A stretch of DNA of 64,000 nucleotides, from positions 36,605-100,604 of the forward strand of contig NZ_JALDUR010000007.1 in the NCBI RefSeq assembly GCF_023109675.1. The letters run 5' to 3'. This document shows positions 38,036 through 47,465 of the stretch, in pieces. A model generated the notes under the pieces. The model searched no databases. It was given only the letters and a program-made list of their open reading frames with translations, and had not been told where the DNA came from. The number at the start of each line of letters is the position of its first letter. The stretch's first letter is position 1. The translations under genes and the position numbers were made by a program. The DNA comes from Streptococcus parasanguinis. Lineage in GTDB: Bacteria; Bacillota; Bacilli; Lactobacillales; Streptococcaceae.

Positions 38036-38275
38036 TTATTTTTCGTCAATAACGATTCTTACTTTTTTATCTTCAGTTGGGACAGAGTAGACAATCGTTC
38101 TTATCGCAGAAATGGTGCGACCTTTTCGACCGATTACACGACCAACATCGCTAGGATCAAGGTCAAGGTGGTACTCCAAAAATTCAGGAGTATCTTCGAT
38201 CTTGATGGTTAAAGCATCCGGTTGTGAAATCAAGGGTTTCACAATTGCAATAATGAGATTTTCAATCGTATCCAT
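38036..38275 (-). CDS. khpA: RNA-binding KH domain protein KhpA
   Basis: 79 residues, a single KH domain with the GXXG loop in [16 protein letters not shown]. KhpA pairs with KhpB/EloR and affects cell elongation and division in streptococci. It lies 20 bp behind rpsP and is in the same operon. Confidence 0.94.
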   Translation of the reverse strand: MDTIENLIIAIVKPLISQPDALTIKIEDTPEFLEYHLDLDPSDVGRVIGRKGRTISAIRTIVYSVPTEDKKVRIVIDEK

Positions 38276-38295
38276 ACATCAACCTACTTAAAAAA

Positions 38296-38568
38296 TTATT
38301 TTGAGAATTTAGAATCGTGGAATTTCTTCATCACACCAGCTTTTGAAAGGATGTTGCGAACTGTATCTGAAGGTTGAGCTCCATCAGCCAACCATGCAAG
38401 AACGCGGTCTTCTTTCAAAGTTACTTGGTTTTCTTCAACAAGTGGATTGTAAGTTCCAACTGTTTCGATGAAACGTCCATCACGTGGTGAACGTGAATCT
38501 GCTACGTTAATACGGTAGTAAGGTTTTTTCTTAGAACCCATACGAGTCAAACGAATTTTAACTGCCAT
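38296..38568 (-). CDS. rpsP: 30S ribosomal protein S16
   Basis: 90 residues. The [20 protein letters not shown] start and the [10 protein letters not shown] block are diagnostic. First gene of the operon; its promoter lies 65-95 bp upstream. Confidence 0.98.
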   Translation of the reverse strand: MAVKIRLTRMGSKKKPYYRINVADSRSPRDGRFIETVGTYNPLVEENQVTLKEDRVLAWLADGAQPSDTVRNILSKAGVMKKFHDSKFSK

Positions 38569-38634
38569 TTTTATAAGTCTCTTTTCTATATTTTAATTTT
38601 CGGTGAAATAGACAAGCTATTTAGCACATGATCT

Positions 38635-38662
38635 ATTATAACACATTTTATAGAGCTGTCAA
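38635..38662 (-). promoter_or_regulatory. Promoter of the rpsP operon within an inverted repeat
   Basis: Minus-strand TTGACA (38657-38662), 16-bp spacer, TATAAT (38635-38640) with a TG extended element. The -35 box is inside the second arm of a perfect inverted repeat CTGTCAAG/CTTGACAG (38656-38678), which could also be a weak terminator for the upstream gene. Confidence 0.8.
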
Positions 38663-38691
38663 GAAAAAAACTTGACAGTATTTAAAATTTT

Positions 38692-39381
38692 TTATTTTAT
38701 CAGTAAATCGGCGATTTCTTGATAGTTGCTAACGGTATAAGTCGGTACTACCAGGCTGGTATTTTCCTTACGATCAGGATTATACCAGACGGTATCAATC
38801 CCCGAAGCATTTCCTCCTGCGATATCCGCCGTCAAGGAATCTCCGATCATAAGGGTCTCTTCCTTGCTAAAACCTGGAATCAGTTGGCCAACTTTGTCAA
38901 AAAATGCAGGTTCTGGTTTCTGAGTATGAAGCTGTTCAGAGATAAAGACCTCTTTGAAATAAGAAGCAATTGTAGAATGAGCTAAGCGTCCTTCTTGAAT
39001 GGCAGTCACTCCGTTCGTTGCACCATAGAGCTGGTAACCTGCTTTTTCAAGTCGAGCCAGTAAGTCCTCCGCACCGTGGAAAGACTGCCCCTGAAGACTG
39101 ATGTAATCTTGGTAGCGAAGAGCCATCTCAGCCCCATCAACCGTGATCCCAAAGTGGGCAAACCCAATTGCAAACCGACTATCCACGAGCTCTTGCTTGG
39201 TTAATTTCTTTTGTTCCAAATCCTTCCAGAGCCCTTGGTTCATGGGTTTGTAGTAATCCTTAAAGGCCTGTACATCTGGAAAATTCATGTCTTCTAACAT
39301 CTGCGTCAAGGCTGTTTCTTCAGCAGATTCAAAGTCCAACAAGGTATGGTCCAAATCAAAAAGTAAAAATCTATATGCCAT
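38692..39381 (-). CDS. HAD-family nucleotidase, YjjG type
   Basis: 229 residues. Motif I FDLDHTLLDF, motif II GATNGV, motif III KPEPAFF and motif IV MIGDSLTADIAGG are complete. The helical cap and sequence resemble YjjG noncanonical pyrimidine nucleotidases, which remove damaged nucleotides such as 5-fluoro- or 5-bromo-dUMP. The ATG at 39381 is chosen; it overlaps the stop of the upstream gene (TAATG), so translation is coupled. Confidence 0.88.
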   Translation of the reverse strand: MAYRFLLFDLDHTLLDFESAEETALTQMLEDMNFPDVQAFKDYYKPMNQGLWKDLEQKKLTKQELVDSRFAIGFAHFGITVDGAEMALRYQDYISLQGQSFHGAEDLLARLEKAGYQLYGATNGVTAIQEGRLAHSTIASYFKEVFISEQLHTQKPEPAFFDKVGQLIPGFSKEETLMIGDSLTADIAGGNASGIDTVWYNPDRKENTSLVVPTYTVSNYQEIADLLIK

Positions 39382-39803
39382 TACAAACGATCCTTCAATT
39401 TTTCTACAAATAAATAAGCCGCTGGGCAAGTGAGGGTATTCTTGATGGTTAGATGGTTGATCTGATAAATCTTCTTGCGATCGGTGTGAGGGAATTCCCG
39501 ACAAGCTTTTGGACGAACATCATAAATGGAACAGAGATTGTCCCCACCAAGAAAGGGGCAAGGCATGGATTTAAAAACCTTGTCCCCATCTTCGTCAACT
39601 TGAAGAAATTCTGCCTCAAAAGCAGGAAGTTTCATCTTGAAATATTTGGCGATCCGCGTGATATCGGCTTCCTTAAAATCGGGCCCTAAGGTCTTGCAGC
39701 AATTAGCACAAGCCGTACAATCGATTTCTTGGAAAACTTCATCGTGGATTTCTTGCGCTATTTTATCTAAATTCTTAGGTGGCTTCTTCTTGAGATTCGC
39801 CAA
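39381..39803 (-). CDS. YkgJ-type cysteine-cluster protein
   Basis: 140 residues from a TTG at 39803. The Cys-rich pattern CTACANCC, PCPFL..DNLCSIYDVRPKACREFP fits the YkgJ family, a likely Zn or Fe-S binding protein of unknown function. Coding character continues upstream in frame (ATT GAT ATT GAA AAA TAC) to an ACG at 39873-39875, with GAGG nine bases before it and a TAG just beyond. The true start may therefore be ACG, or the original ATG may have been lost by mutation. Confidence 0.85.
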   Translation of the reverse strand: MANLKKKPPKNLDKIAQEIHDEVFQEIDCTACANCCKTLGPDFKEADITRIAKYFKMKLPAFEAEFLQVDEDGDKVFKSMPCPFLGGDNLCSIYDVRPKACREFPHTDRKKIYQINHLTIKNTLTCPAAYLFVEKLKDRL

Positions 39804-39930
39804 TACCTTGCGGTGCTCCTTTTGCTTTTGGAGAGCTAACTGATGGTATTTTTCAATATCAATTTCCTGTGTCGTCCTCTATTTCCTCTTCTAAACAATA
39901 GAAGCATTATACCACAAAGACTGTGAAAAA

Positions 39931-40158
39931 GGGAGTGGGGCAGAACTCCGAGGAATTCAAAGAGTTGAAAAGGTTCCCCAAACCTTTTCAATCTTCCCAC
40001 CCCCGCACAGTTGATTAGGCTATCTTTGGAGCTTAAAAAGCGAACAAAGACTTGTGAAACTTGCTGCGCAAGTCCTATCCACCACCTCAAAGCAGTGCTC
40101 TGAGCAATCAACCACTGCGTCATACTGTTATTCTTATCAAACATCGAAGGCTGGATAG
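39931..40158 (+). repeat. Structured intergenic repeat, family A, copy 4 (enlarged)
   Basis: The same first hairpin as copy 3 (GTTGAAAAGG/CCTTTTCAA) and the GTTGATT/AATCAAC second stem, but the second hairpin holds about 45 extra bases with their own small stems (CTTG/CAAG around ACTTGCTGCG, and CTCA/TGAG around AAGCAGTGCTC). The terminal hairpin is degenerate (GGCTGGATAG). It occupies most of the 377-bp gap before the lipoprotein gene. Confidence 0.7.
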
Positions 40159-40180
40159 TTTAAGTAAAACTTCCTCTTCA

Positions 40181-40825
40181 TCAATCCGTTACAGCGCCTG
40201 TTCCATCTAGGCTCCAAGTGTCTTCGACATAAGGAGTAAATTGAGTTATTGTTTTCTCAAATCCTTCAACAACAATCAAATAAACCTTATCATCTTTTTG
40301 GAATACCCATCCAGCAACCTGCAGACCTGACTTGAGAAATATATGTATTTTAAGCGACTCATTTCCTCCAACAGTCGTCGTAGATTTTGTCATTTTCTCA
40401 ACAATTTTATAATCATTCCACCTACTCTCCAACCTTTGAGCTATTAGCTCTGCATTAAATTCAACTCCTTCGGGGACATTTGCTTTTTCTCTAGTGGCAG
40501 CATTTAAAACAATAATATTGAAGGCGTTTTTATCTGTGTACTGAATGTTATCCCCAACTTGGATATTGTCATTCTTTTTCCAATCACTCGGGATATTGAC
40601 ATAGCCATAATCTGCTGAGCCGATTCGTTTCGTTTCTACAGTCCCCTTATCACTATCTGGAATTTTTTTCTCTACATTGCTACTTGATGTTGTAGTCTCT
40701 TTCACCACATTCGTGGAACTAGATGCTGCCGATGATTTACTAGACTCTTTCTTTGGACTTGTACAAGCAGAAAGGCTTACAACAGACAAAAACGTAACAG
40801 ACGCGAGTAGGAACTTATTTTTCAT
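40181..40825 (-). CDS. Lipoprotein, second of a tandem paralogous pair
   Basis: 214 residues. Signal peptide with lipobox LSAC near residue 21, followed by a Ser/Thr-rich linker (KESSKSSAASSST) and a folded domain that starts at ETKRIGSADYGYVNIPSDW and ends VEDTWSLDGTGAV. It shares the core and the C-terminus with the gene upstream. A possible weak-similarity fold is a secreted PsbP/LpqN-like domain, but this is not established. Surface-anchored, unknown function. Confidence 0.8.
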   Translation of the reverse strand: MKNKFLLASVTFLSVVSLSACTSPKKESSKSSAASSSTNVVKETTTSSSNVEKKIPDSDKGTVETKRIGSADYGYVNIPSDWKKNDNIQVGDNIQYTDKNAFNIIVLNAATREKANVPEGVEFNAELIAQRLESRWNDYKIVEKMTKSTTTVGGNESLKIHIFLKSGLQVAGWVFQKDDKVYLIVVEGFEKTITQFTPYVEDTWSLDGTGAVTD

Positions 40826-40907
40826 ATTCTCTCCTCAATGATGTATTTTCTTTCCACTAGTCTACCATGATTTTCTAGGATTTGAAAGTGCGATATCTAT
40901 AGCATAA

Positions 40908-40933
40908 AGAGACTAGAAATGATTCTAGCCTCT
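40908..40933 (-). terminator. Hairpin after the first lipoprotein gene of the pair
   Basis: Ten-pair stem AGAGGCTAGA/TCTAGTCTCT with one wobble and loop ATCATT; only a short T-rich tail follows, so it may attenuate rather than stop. Confidence 0.5.
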
Positions 40934-40938
40934 CTTCA

Positions 40939-41583
40939 TCAATCCTTTACAGCACCTGTTCCATCTAGGCTCCAAGTGTCTTCAATGTATGGGATAAAGG
41001 TTTTCAAGGTTTCTGCATCCCCTTCAAAAGAAATGGTATACACTTTATCACCCTTCTGGAAGATCCAAGTAATCAGGTATTGACCAGATTTCATGACAAT
41101 TTGAAGCTGGTAGGCGTCCAGACCTGAGACTTTAGTCCGCGCTCCCGTCATCTTCCCAACATCTTGGTTATCTTGCCACATTACGGCCAGTTTCTTGGCT
41201 AAAAATTCTGCATTAAACTCGATATCTGCAGGGACTTTTGCCTTTTCCCGCGTAAAGCTGTTCAAGGTGACAATATTATAGCCACTCCCATCCGTATACT
41301 GGACAGCTTCTGTCCCATCGATATCCGTGAATTTGAACCATTTACTTGGAATATCGATGTATCCATAATCTGCATTTCCAATTCGCTTGGTTTCTTGACT
41401 GGAAGTGTTTTTCTTTGTAGAAGAAGTATTCTTTGACGAAGAGCTGCTTGTTTGCTTTTCGACTTTGCTGCTACTTTCTTTTGTAGAAGAAGCTGCTGTG
41501 TCCTTTTGAGTGGTGTGACTACAAGCCATTAATGTGCAGGTAGAAAGAATCGTCAGTGATGTGACCCATAATTTGTGTTTCAT
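40939..41583 (-). CDS. Lipoprotein, first of a tandem paralogous pair
   Basis: 214 residues. Lipobox LMAC at about residue 21, then a long Ser/Thr/Lys linker with many SSK and SSS runs (about residues 25-65), then the domain shared with the downstream paralogue (QETKRIGNADYGYIDIPSKW to VEDTWSLDGTGAV). The ATG at 41583 follows GGAGGTTGAGC; a TTG two codons upstream falls in the ribosome site. The long linker suggests the domain is held away from the membrane. Function unknown. Confidence 0.82.
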   Translation of the reverse strand: MKHKLWVTSLTILSTCTLMACSHTTQKDTAASSTKESSSKVEKQTSSSSSKNTSSTKKNTSSQETKRIGNADYGYIDIPSKWFKFTDIDGTEAVQYTDGSGYNIVTLNSFTREKAKVPADIEFNAEFLAKKLAVMWQDNQDVGKMTGARTKVSGLDAYQLQIVMKSGQYLITWIFQKGDKVYTISFEGDAETLKTFIPYIEDTWSLDGTGAVKD

Positions 41584-41712
41584 GCTCAACCTCCTTGAGA
41601 ACGTTTTCTTTCTTCTAGTCTACCATGAAAGTGGGTATTTTAAAATAGGATAAGTGTCACATCTGATCGATCCTTTCTACTTCAGTCTATTTCTTTTACA
41701 CCTAAAACAAAA

Positions 41713-41885
41713 GGCTGGGACAAAAGTCCTAGCCTCTCAATTATTTTTGGATTGTCGAGCAAGACGCAGTGGTTGAGTGGGCTCTACTACGCTGATTTCA
41801 TCAGCTTTTACATCCCTACTCAACTGTGCGGAGGTGGGACGACGAAATCGAATTCTAACGAATTACCGATTTCTGTCCCACTCTC
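41713..41885 (-). repeat. Structured intergenic repeat, family A, copy 2
   Basis: Inverted relative to copy 1 and about 97% identical to it, with the same three hairpins. Its first base on this strand lies 6 bp after the lepA stop. The last hairpin (GGCTAGGAC/GTCCCAGCC) is followed by TTTTGTTTTAGG, so in this orientation it can terminate lepA. With copy 4 it brackets the lipoprotein pair in opposite orientations. It fills most of the 308-bp gap. Confidence 0.8.
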
Positions 41886-41891
41886 TAATTG

Positions 41892-43718
41892 TTATTCTTC
41901 ATCCATTGACAAGACAGATAAGAAGGCTTCCTGTGGTACTTCTACAGATCCAATGGCCTTCATCCGTTTCTTACCAGCTTTTTGCTTTTCAAGAAGCTTG
42001 CGTTTCCGGGAGACGTCCCCACCATAACACTTGGCCAAGACATTCTTACGAAGGGCCTTGATATCTGTACGGGCCACGATCTTATGACCGATGGCTGCTT
42101 GGATAGGAACTTCAAACTGTTGACGAGGGATGATCTTCTTGAGTTTCTCAACGATCAACTTACCACGTTCATAGGCAAAGTCCTTGTGAACGATAAAGCT
42201 GAGGGCATCGACAGTATCCCCATTAAGAAGGATATCCATTTTAACCAATTTAGAAGGACGATATTCAGACAACTCATAGTCAAAGCTCGCATAGCCACGA
42301 GTAGAAGATTTCAATTTATCAAAGAAATCAAAGACAATTTCCGCTAGTGGGATTTGATAGATGACATTCACCCGATTTTCATCGATATAATCCATGGTCA
42401 CAAAATCCCCGCGTTTGCGTTGAGCTAATTCCATAACTGCCCCGACAAACTCTTGTGGCACCATGATTTGGGCTTTGACATACGGTTCTTCGATCGAAGC
42501 GATCTTGGTTGGATCTGGAAACTCAGATGGGTTTGAGACATCCAGTGCTTCTCCATCTGTCAAATTAACCTTGTAAATAACAGACGGCGCTGTCATGATC
42601 AAGTCAATGTTGAACTCACGCTCCAAACGCTCTTGGATAACGTCCATATGAAGAAGACCCAAGAAACCACAACGGAAACCAAAACCGAGAGCTTGAGAAG
42701 TTTCCGGTTCAAATTGAAGACTGGCGTCATTCAATTGCAATTTTTCTAAAGCTTCACGAAGATCATTGTATTTGTTGGATTCGATCGGGTAAAGACCAGC
42801 AAAGACCATTGGGTTCATCTGCTTGTAACCATGAAGAGGCTCACTTGCTGGATTGGTCGCTAGGGTCACCGTATCCCCGACACGGGTATCCGCAACGGTC
42901 TTGATAGAGGCCGCAATATAGCCAACGTCTCCAGTCGCAAGGAAATCACGTCCAACTGCTTTAGGAGTAAAGATCCCAACTTCTGTGACATCAAAGGTCT
43001 TACCATTGCTCATGAGTTGGATCTTATCGCCTGGTTTAACCATTCCATTGACCACACGAACCTGAAGAATTACCCCACGATAGGCATCATAAACAGAGTC
43101 AAAGATCAAGGCTTGAAGAGGGGCTTCAACATCACCCGTCGGTGCTGGAACTTTCTCAACAATCTGCTCCAAAATTTCTTCAATCCCGATACCAGCCTTG
43201 GCAGAGGCTAGGACAGCTTCACTAGCATCCAGACCGATGACATCTTCTACTTCTGTGCGCACCCGCTCTGGATCTGCAGCCGGCAAGTCAATCTTATTAA
43301 TGACTGGCAGGATTTCCAAATCATTGTCCAAAGCAAGGTAAACATTGGCTAGAGTCTGGGCTTCAATCCCTTGAGCGGCATCTACTACGAGAATGGCACC
43401 CTCACAGGCAGCGAGCGACCGCGAAACCTCATAGGTAAAGTCCACGTGTCCTGGTGTGTCAATCAAGTGGAAGATATAGGTTTCCCCATCTTTAGCCGTG
43501 TAGTTCAACTCTATGGCATTCAGCTTAATGGTAATCCCACGTTCCCGTTCCAGGTCCATACTATCTAAAAGTTGGGCTTGCATCTCTCGACTAGATACGG
43601 TTTCGGTTTTTTCTAAAATTCGATCGGCCAAGGTTGACTTTCCATGGTCAATATGGGCGATGATAGAGAAGTTCCGAATCTTCTCTTGTCGTTTTTTTAA
43701 TTCTTCAAAATTTGGCAT
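41892..43718 (-). CDS. lepA: Elongation factor 4 (LepA)
   Basis: 608 residues. A translational GTPase that remodels stalled ribosomes and aids 30S assembly. G1 [11 protein letters not shown]3 DTPGHVDF, G4 NKIDLP, then EF-G-like domains II, III and V and the LepA-specific C-terminal domain ([39 protein letters not shown]). Of several starts, the ATG at 43718 has AGGAAG at suitable spacing and gives the expected N-terminus PNFEELKKR. Confidence 0.97.
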   Translation of the reverse strand: MPNFEELKKRQEKIRNFSIIAHIDHGKSTLADRILEKTETVSSREMQAQLLDSMDLERERGITIKLNAIELNYTAKDGETYIFHLIDTPGHVDFTYEVSRSLAACEGAILVVDAAQGIEAQTLANVYLALDNDLEILPVINKIDLPAADPERVRTEVEDVIGLDASEAVLASAKAGIGIEEILEQIVEKVPAPTGDVEAPLQALIFDSVYDAYRGVILQVRVVNGMVKPGDKIQLMSNGKTFDVTEVGIFTPKAVGRDFLATGDVGYIAASIKTVADTRVGDTVTLATNPASEPLHGYKQMNPMVFAGLYPIESNKYNDLREALEKLQLNDASLQFEPETSQALGFGFRCGFLGLLHMDVIQERLEREFNIDLIMTAPSVIYKVNLTDGEALDVSNPSEFPDPTKIASIEEPYVKAQIMVPQEFVGAVMELAQRKRGDFVTMDYIDENRVNVIYQIPLAEIVFDFFDKLKSSTRGYASFDYELSEYRPSKLVKMDILLNGDTVDALSFIVHKDFAYERGKLIVEKLKKIIPRQQFEVPIQAAIGHKIVARTDIKALRKNVLAKCYGGDVSRKRKLLEKQKAGKKRMKAIGSVEVPQEAFLSVLSMDEE

Positions 43719-43784
43719 AATCATCTTCCTAGTCAATTTAATCGTACTCTTCATTATAACAAAAAAGATAGGCCTTTGCCTATC

Positions 43785-44222
43785 TTAATTCATTATTTTC
43801 AAAAATCGCTTCTGCGTTTTATTTCCCTCATAGCCAATGCGTTCGTAAAAGAGATGCGCTTCTTTTCGATGAGAGGCAGAATTTAAACGGATAAAAGCAG
43901 AATGCTTGCTTTTGGCAAGATCTTCTACTCGCTCCATCAATTGGCGACCAATCCCACGTCCTTGAGCAGATGGAAAAACCGCTAGACCCAAAACATTCAG
44001 ACCGGCGTCACTATAGAGACTTTCATAAACTTCTGCTTCCGCATAACCAAGAATATGGCCTGTTTGGTCCTCTTCATAAACAAAGCAAAAATGACCCGAA
44101 TCTGGCGAATTAAATTTATCGATCTGAGCTGCCACTTTCTCAAGGGTCGAATCATACCCCAATGCTTGGTGACATAAATCTCTAATTTGACCTGCATCTT
44201 TGACTTGAACAGTACGAATCAT
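43785..44222 (-). CDS. GNAT family N-acetyltransferase
   Basis: 145 residues, a single GNAT domain. The acetyl-CoA-binding motif A is VLGLAVFPSAQGRGIGRQLME, and FYERIGYEG is the C-terminal motif. Substrate is unknown: a small molecule or protein amine. The gene points away from the XRE regulator at 44419, sharing the 196-bp intergenic region. Confidence 0.88.
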   Translation of the reverse strand: MIRTVQVKDAGQIRDLCHQALGYDSTLEKVAAQIDKFNSPDSGHFCFVYEEDQTGHILGYAEAEVYESLYSDAGLNVLGLAVFPSAQGRGIGRQLMERVEDLAKSKHSAFIRLNSASHRKEAHLFYERIGYEGNKTQKRFLKIMN

Positions 44223-44359
44223 AGCTCCACCTCCATGAACTCTTTGCTTTTATCTTAGACCTTTTTCCTCAAAAAGTAAAGGAATACCCGATGAAATTTT
44301 AAGCGAAAATCCGATTTAGATCAAATTCATCTTTTTTTCACATTTCTCAGGGATTTCTA

Positions 44360-44388
44360 TTTACTTTTTCGATTTAATTCATTATAAT
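44360..44388 (+). promoter_or_regulatory. Promoter of the XRE regulator operon
   Basis: TTTACT (44360-44365) and TATAAT (44383-44388), 17 bp apart, about 30 bp ahead of the start codon. Confidence 0.7.
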
Positions 44389-44418
44389 AGTAAGGGTAAA
44401 TACAAGGAGGTGAGTACG

Positions 44419-45174
44419 TTGGCCAGAGGTCGTGGAAAAGCAAGCCCTCAAGACAAAGAGGCATTACGGATTATATCGGAAAAAATTAGAGAATTACTGA
44501 AAGAACAAGGAAAAAAGCAGATCGAATTATCTCGTATTACTGGAATCCCTGCAAGTACCCTGACTGGATATGTAAAAGGAACTTCTCTTCCCGTTCCTGA
44601 AAATTTAGAGAAGATTGCAGCCTTTTTCCAAGTAGCAGTTGCTGAAATTGACCCTCGATTGCGCAATGATTTTGTTGTCATTGATTCTGAGATTGAACGA
44701 TTATACAAACAGCTCGATGAAGGAAATCAAGAAAATCTTCTTTCTTATGGAAAAAGTCTCTTGACCCATCAAAAAGAAAGACAGAAGATTGAAAAGCAAT
44801 ACCACTCTTATTCTGTCTATGATTCTTTTGCAGCTTACCAAAATCAGAAACAAGCGGATATCGTCTGGTTTGATCAAAAGATTTCTTACGATTTGGCTTT
44901 TTGGATTCATACAGATTCCCTCGAGCCTAAATACGAAAAAGGGGCTGTTGTGTTAATCAAGCAAACCTATTATGATCAGGCAGGGGCTATTTATGCCATT
45001 GATTTTGACGGGCAAACGTTGATCAAACGGGTATTTCGTGAGGCCAACGGTATTCGACTGGTTTCCCTCAATAAGAAATATAGTGATCAAATCATTCCAT
45101 TAGATGAGGAACCTGGGGTGATTGGAAAAGTGATTGATGGCTTTGTTCCTCTTGATTTGGAGGAAATCAAATGA
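44419..45174 (+). CDS. XRE-family regulator with S24/LexA-like C-terminal domain
   Basis: 251 residues from a TTG preceded by AAGGAGG eight bases upstream; a GTG in the ribosome site is rejected. An N-terminal XRE helix-turn-helix (QIELSRITGIPASTLTGYVKG) is joined by a charged helical linker to an S24/LexA-like domain. The catalytic-type Ser (TDSLEPKYEKGAVVLIK) and Lys (QTLIKRVF) are present, but no clear Ala-Gly cleavage site was seen in the linker. It may sense stress or be a non-cleaving regulator. It overlaps the phosphatase gene by 4 bp. Confidence 0.88.
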   Translation: MARGRGKASPQDKEALRIISEKIRELLKEQGKKQIELSRITGIPASTLTGYVKGTSLPVPENLEKIAAFFQVAVAEIDPRLRNDFVVIDSEIERLYKQLDEGNQENLLSYGKSLLTHQKERQKIEKQYHSYSVYDSFAAYQNQKQADIVWFDQKISYDLAFWIHTDSLEPKYEKGAVVLIKQTYYDQAGAIYAIDFDGQTLIKRVFREANGIRLVSLNKKYSDQIIPLDEEPGVIGKVIDGFVPLDLEEIK

Positions 45175-45992
45175 TTAAATTAATCGCGATTGACTTGGAC
45201 GGAACTCTTTTGCATGAGGATAAGACTCTCTCTAAAGGCAATATTGAAGCTCTTCACCGGGCCCATGAAGCCGGCTATGATATTGTGATCTGTACGGGGC
45301 GCCCCTTAGCGGGTGTACGGCCTATCTTTGAAGAGATTGGACTCCCTGATGGTAACTACTATATGATTATCAATAACGGGTGTACAACCTTGTCGACTAA
45401 GAATTGGGAAATCATTGGCAAGGAAGAATTGAGCCTTGAGGACATGCACCGGTTGCATGTTTTGACAGAAAATACAGACGTCCAGCTAACCTTATTTGAC
45501 ATGGATCACTACCTAGTGGTCGCACCTGAAGCCAGTGAACTTGTCACGATGGATGCGGGTATTGTTAATAGTAAACCGACACCTGTCTCAGAAGAGGATC
45601 TGCCCAACCTTGTTCCTATTTTTCAAGCCATGTACGTAGGAGATCCCTCTGCTATTGATGATTTCCAAGCCCAACACGAGGCTGCGTTGGAAGCCGATTT
45701 TAACACTGTTCGTTCACAGGATATCCTGTTTGAAATCCTGCCAAAAGGCGCGAGCAAGGCTTCTGCTCTTCAAGCATTAAGTCAAACATTGGGCTACAGG
45801 AGAGACCAGGTCATGGCTCTTGGAGATGCCAATAATGACCTTGAAATGCTACGTTTTGCTGGTTACAGCGTTGCTATGGGAAATGGCAATGCTGCTGTCA
45901 AGGAAATCGCCAACTTCATCACCCTGACCAATGATGAGGATGGCGTGGCCCATGCTATTCACAAATTAATTGAAACTGAAAAAGGAGAATGA
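45171..45992 (+). CDS. Cof-type HAD-IIB sugar phosphatase
   Basis: 273 residues. HAD motif [13 protein letters not shown], motif II CTGRPL, a C2-type cap, and motif [17 protein letters not shown] and [12 protein letters not shown]. Members dephosphorylate sugar phosphates or cofactors such as PLP. It is translationally coupled to the regulator by a 4-bp overlap and followed 2 bp later by pepT. Confidence 0.9.
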   Translation: MIKLIAIDLDGTLLHEDKTLSKGNIEALHRAHEAGYDIVICTGRPLAGVRPIFEEIGLPDGNYYMIINNGCTTLSTKNWEIIGKEELSLEDMHRLHVLTENTDVQLTLFDMDHYLVVAPEASELVTMDAGIVNSKPTPVSEEDLPNLVPIFQAMYVGDPSAIDDFQAQHEAALEADFNTVRSQDILFEILPKGASKASALQALSQTLGYRRDQVMALGDANNDLEMLRFAGYSVAMGNGNAAVKEIANFITLTNDEDGVAHAIHKLIETEKGE

Positions 45993-45994
45993 CC

Positions 45995-47215
45995 ATGAAA
46001 TACCAAAATTTGTTGGACCGTTTTATTACCTATGTAAAGGTTAACACACGTTCAGACGAAAACTCTACAACCACTCCAAGTACCCAATCACAGGTTGATT
46101 TTGCAACAAATGTATTGATCCCTGAGATGAAACGCGTGGGTCTTCAAAACGTCTACTATTTGCCAAACGGCTATGCTATTGGAACGCTTCCAGCTAATGA
46201 TCCAAGCTTTACACGCAAGATTGGATTTATCTCTCACATGGATACCGCTGACTTCAATGCCGAAAATGTCAATCCACAAATCGTTGAGAATTATGATGGG
46301 GGTGTCATTGCCCTTGGTGACTCTGGTTTCACACTCGATCCAGCCGATTTTGCTCATTTGAACAACTACAAGGGACAAACCTTGATCACGACGGATGGTA
46401 CTACTCTTCTGGGTGCAGACGATAAGTCAGGTATCGCTGAAATCATGACAGCTATTGAATACCTGACAGCTCATCCTGAAATCAAACACGGAGAAATCCG
46501 TGTCGGCTTTGGTCCAGATGAAGAAATCGGAGTTGGGGCAGATCAATTTGATGCAGAGGATTTTGACGTAGACTTTGCCTATACTGTCGATGGGGGTCCT
46601 CTTGGAGAGCTTCAATACGAAACCTTCTCAGCAGCTGGGGCTGAAATTACCTTCAAAGGACGCAATGTCCACCCAGGTACAGCCAAAGGTCAAATGATCA
46701 ACGCTCTTCAATTGGCCATTGATTTCCATAACAAACTCCCTGAAGGAGCACGTCCAGAATTAACCGAAGGCTATGAAGGCTTCTACCACTTGATGAACAT
46801 CGATGGAACTGTCGAGGAAGCAAGTGCCAGCTACATCATTCGGGACTTTGAAACTGAAAGCTTTGAGAAACGCAAAGACCTTATGAAATCTATTGCCGAT
46901 CAGATGAATGCGGAGCTCGGTAGCGAACGCGTTCTCCTCACCCTCAAAGATCAGTATTACAACATGAAGCAAGTGATTGAAAAAGATATGACACCGATTA
47001 CCCTTGCTAAGGAAGTCATGGAAGATCTTGGAATCACTCCAATCATTGAACCAATCCGTGGTGGTACAGATGGATCTAAAATTTCCTTTATGGGGATTCC
47101 AACACCAAATATCTTTGCCGGTGGCGAAAACATGCATGGTCGCTTTGAATACGTTAGCCTCCAAACCATGGAACGCGCAGTTGATACCATTATCGGTATT
47201 GTGACCAAAAAATAA
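45995..47215 (+). CDS. pepT: Tripeptidase T (M20 family)
   Basis: 406 residues. A zinc aminotripeptidase that frees amino acids from imported tripeptides. The metal ligands are in [25 protein letters not shown] and in the later VDGG and RGGTDGS blocks; the PHPGTAK-like dimerisation insert ([12 protein letters not shown]) is present. The ATG at 45995, following AAAGGAGAATGACC, is preferred to an ATG in the ribosome site itself. Confidence 0.96.
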   Translation: MKYQNLLDRFITYVKVNTRSDENSTTTPSTQSQVDFATNVLIPEMKRVGLQNVYYLPNGYAIGTLPANDPSFTRKIGFISHMDTADFNAENVNPQIVENYDGGVIALGDSGFTLDPADFAHLNNYKGQTLITTDGTTLLGADDKSGIAEIMTAIEYLTAHPEIKHGEIRVGFGPDEEIGVGADQFDAEDFDVDFAYTVDGGPLGELQYETFSAAGAEITFKGRNVHPGTAKGQMINALQLAIDFHNKLPEGARPELTEGYEGFYHLMNIDGTVEEASASYIIRDFETESFEKRKDLMKSIADQMNAELGSERVLLTLKDQYYNMKQVIEKDMTPITLAKEVMEDLGITPIIEPIRGGTDGSKISFMGIPTPNIFAGGENMHGRFEYVSLQTMERAVDTIIGIVTKK

Positions 47216-47217
47216 GA

Positions 47218-47253
47218 AACAAAAAGGATTCGCATAATACATCCAAATCCTTT
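47218..47253 (+). terminator. Terminator-like hairpin after pepT
   Basis: AAAGGATT pairs with AATCCTTT across a loop of about 17 bases, just after the pepT stop; a short T/A tail follows. Confidence 0.5.
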
Positions 47254-47271
47254 AAATATCATTGAGAATGT

Positions 47272-47413
47272 ACCGAAACTTTCCGCTGTGAGAAAAGTGC
47301 TAGAAACACGCTTGTTTCTAGCACTCGGGAGTTTTGAGACCTCAGGCTCAAAACTAAGTCATGGAACTTCAAAGAAGTTCGCTGACGTCCGTCCTCACCT
47401 AAGGAAAGTTTTA
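47272..47413 (+). repeat. Structured intergenic repeat, family B, copy 2
   Basis: About 142 bp, same orientation on the plus strand as the copy at 36203 but downstream of a plus-strand gene here. Hairpins: GTGCTAGAAAC/GTTTCTAGCAC, AGTTTTGAG/CTCAAAACT and GAACTTC/GAAGTTC, enclosed by AAACTTTCC/GGAAAGTTT. Two pairs in each of the first two hairpins have changed together relative to copy 1. Confidence 0.8.
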
Positions 47414-47436
47414 AAATATAATTTTATTTTTAATCT

Positions 47437-47465
47437 AAGGATTCGGATAGTTTGTCCGAATCCTT
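47437..47465. terminator. Convergent terminator between pepT and the CarB-like gene
   Basis: An 11-pair perfect stem AAGGATTCGGA/TCCGAATCCTT with a seven-base loop, ending at the stop codon of the CarB-like gene. Confidence 0.7.

Noticed and set aside
39836..40144. 102-codon minus-strand frame, and similar 75-codon frame at 29561-29788
   Set aside because: Both lie within family A repeats and exist only because those repeats happen to be open; no ribosome site or independent support.
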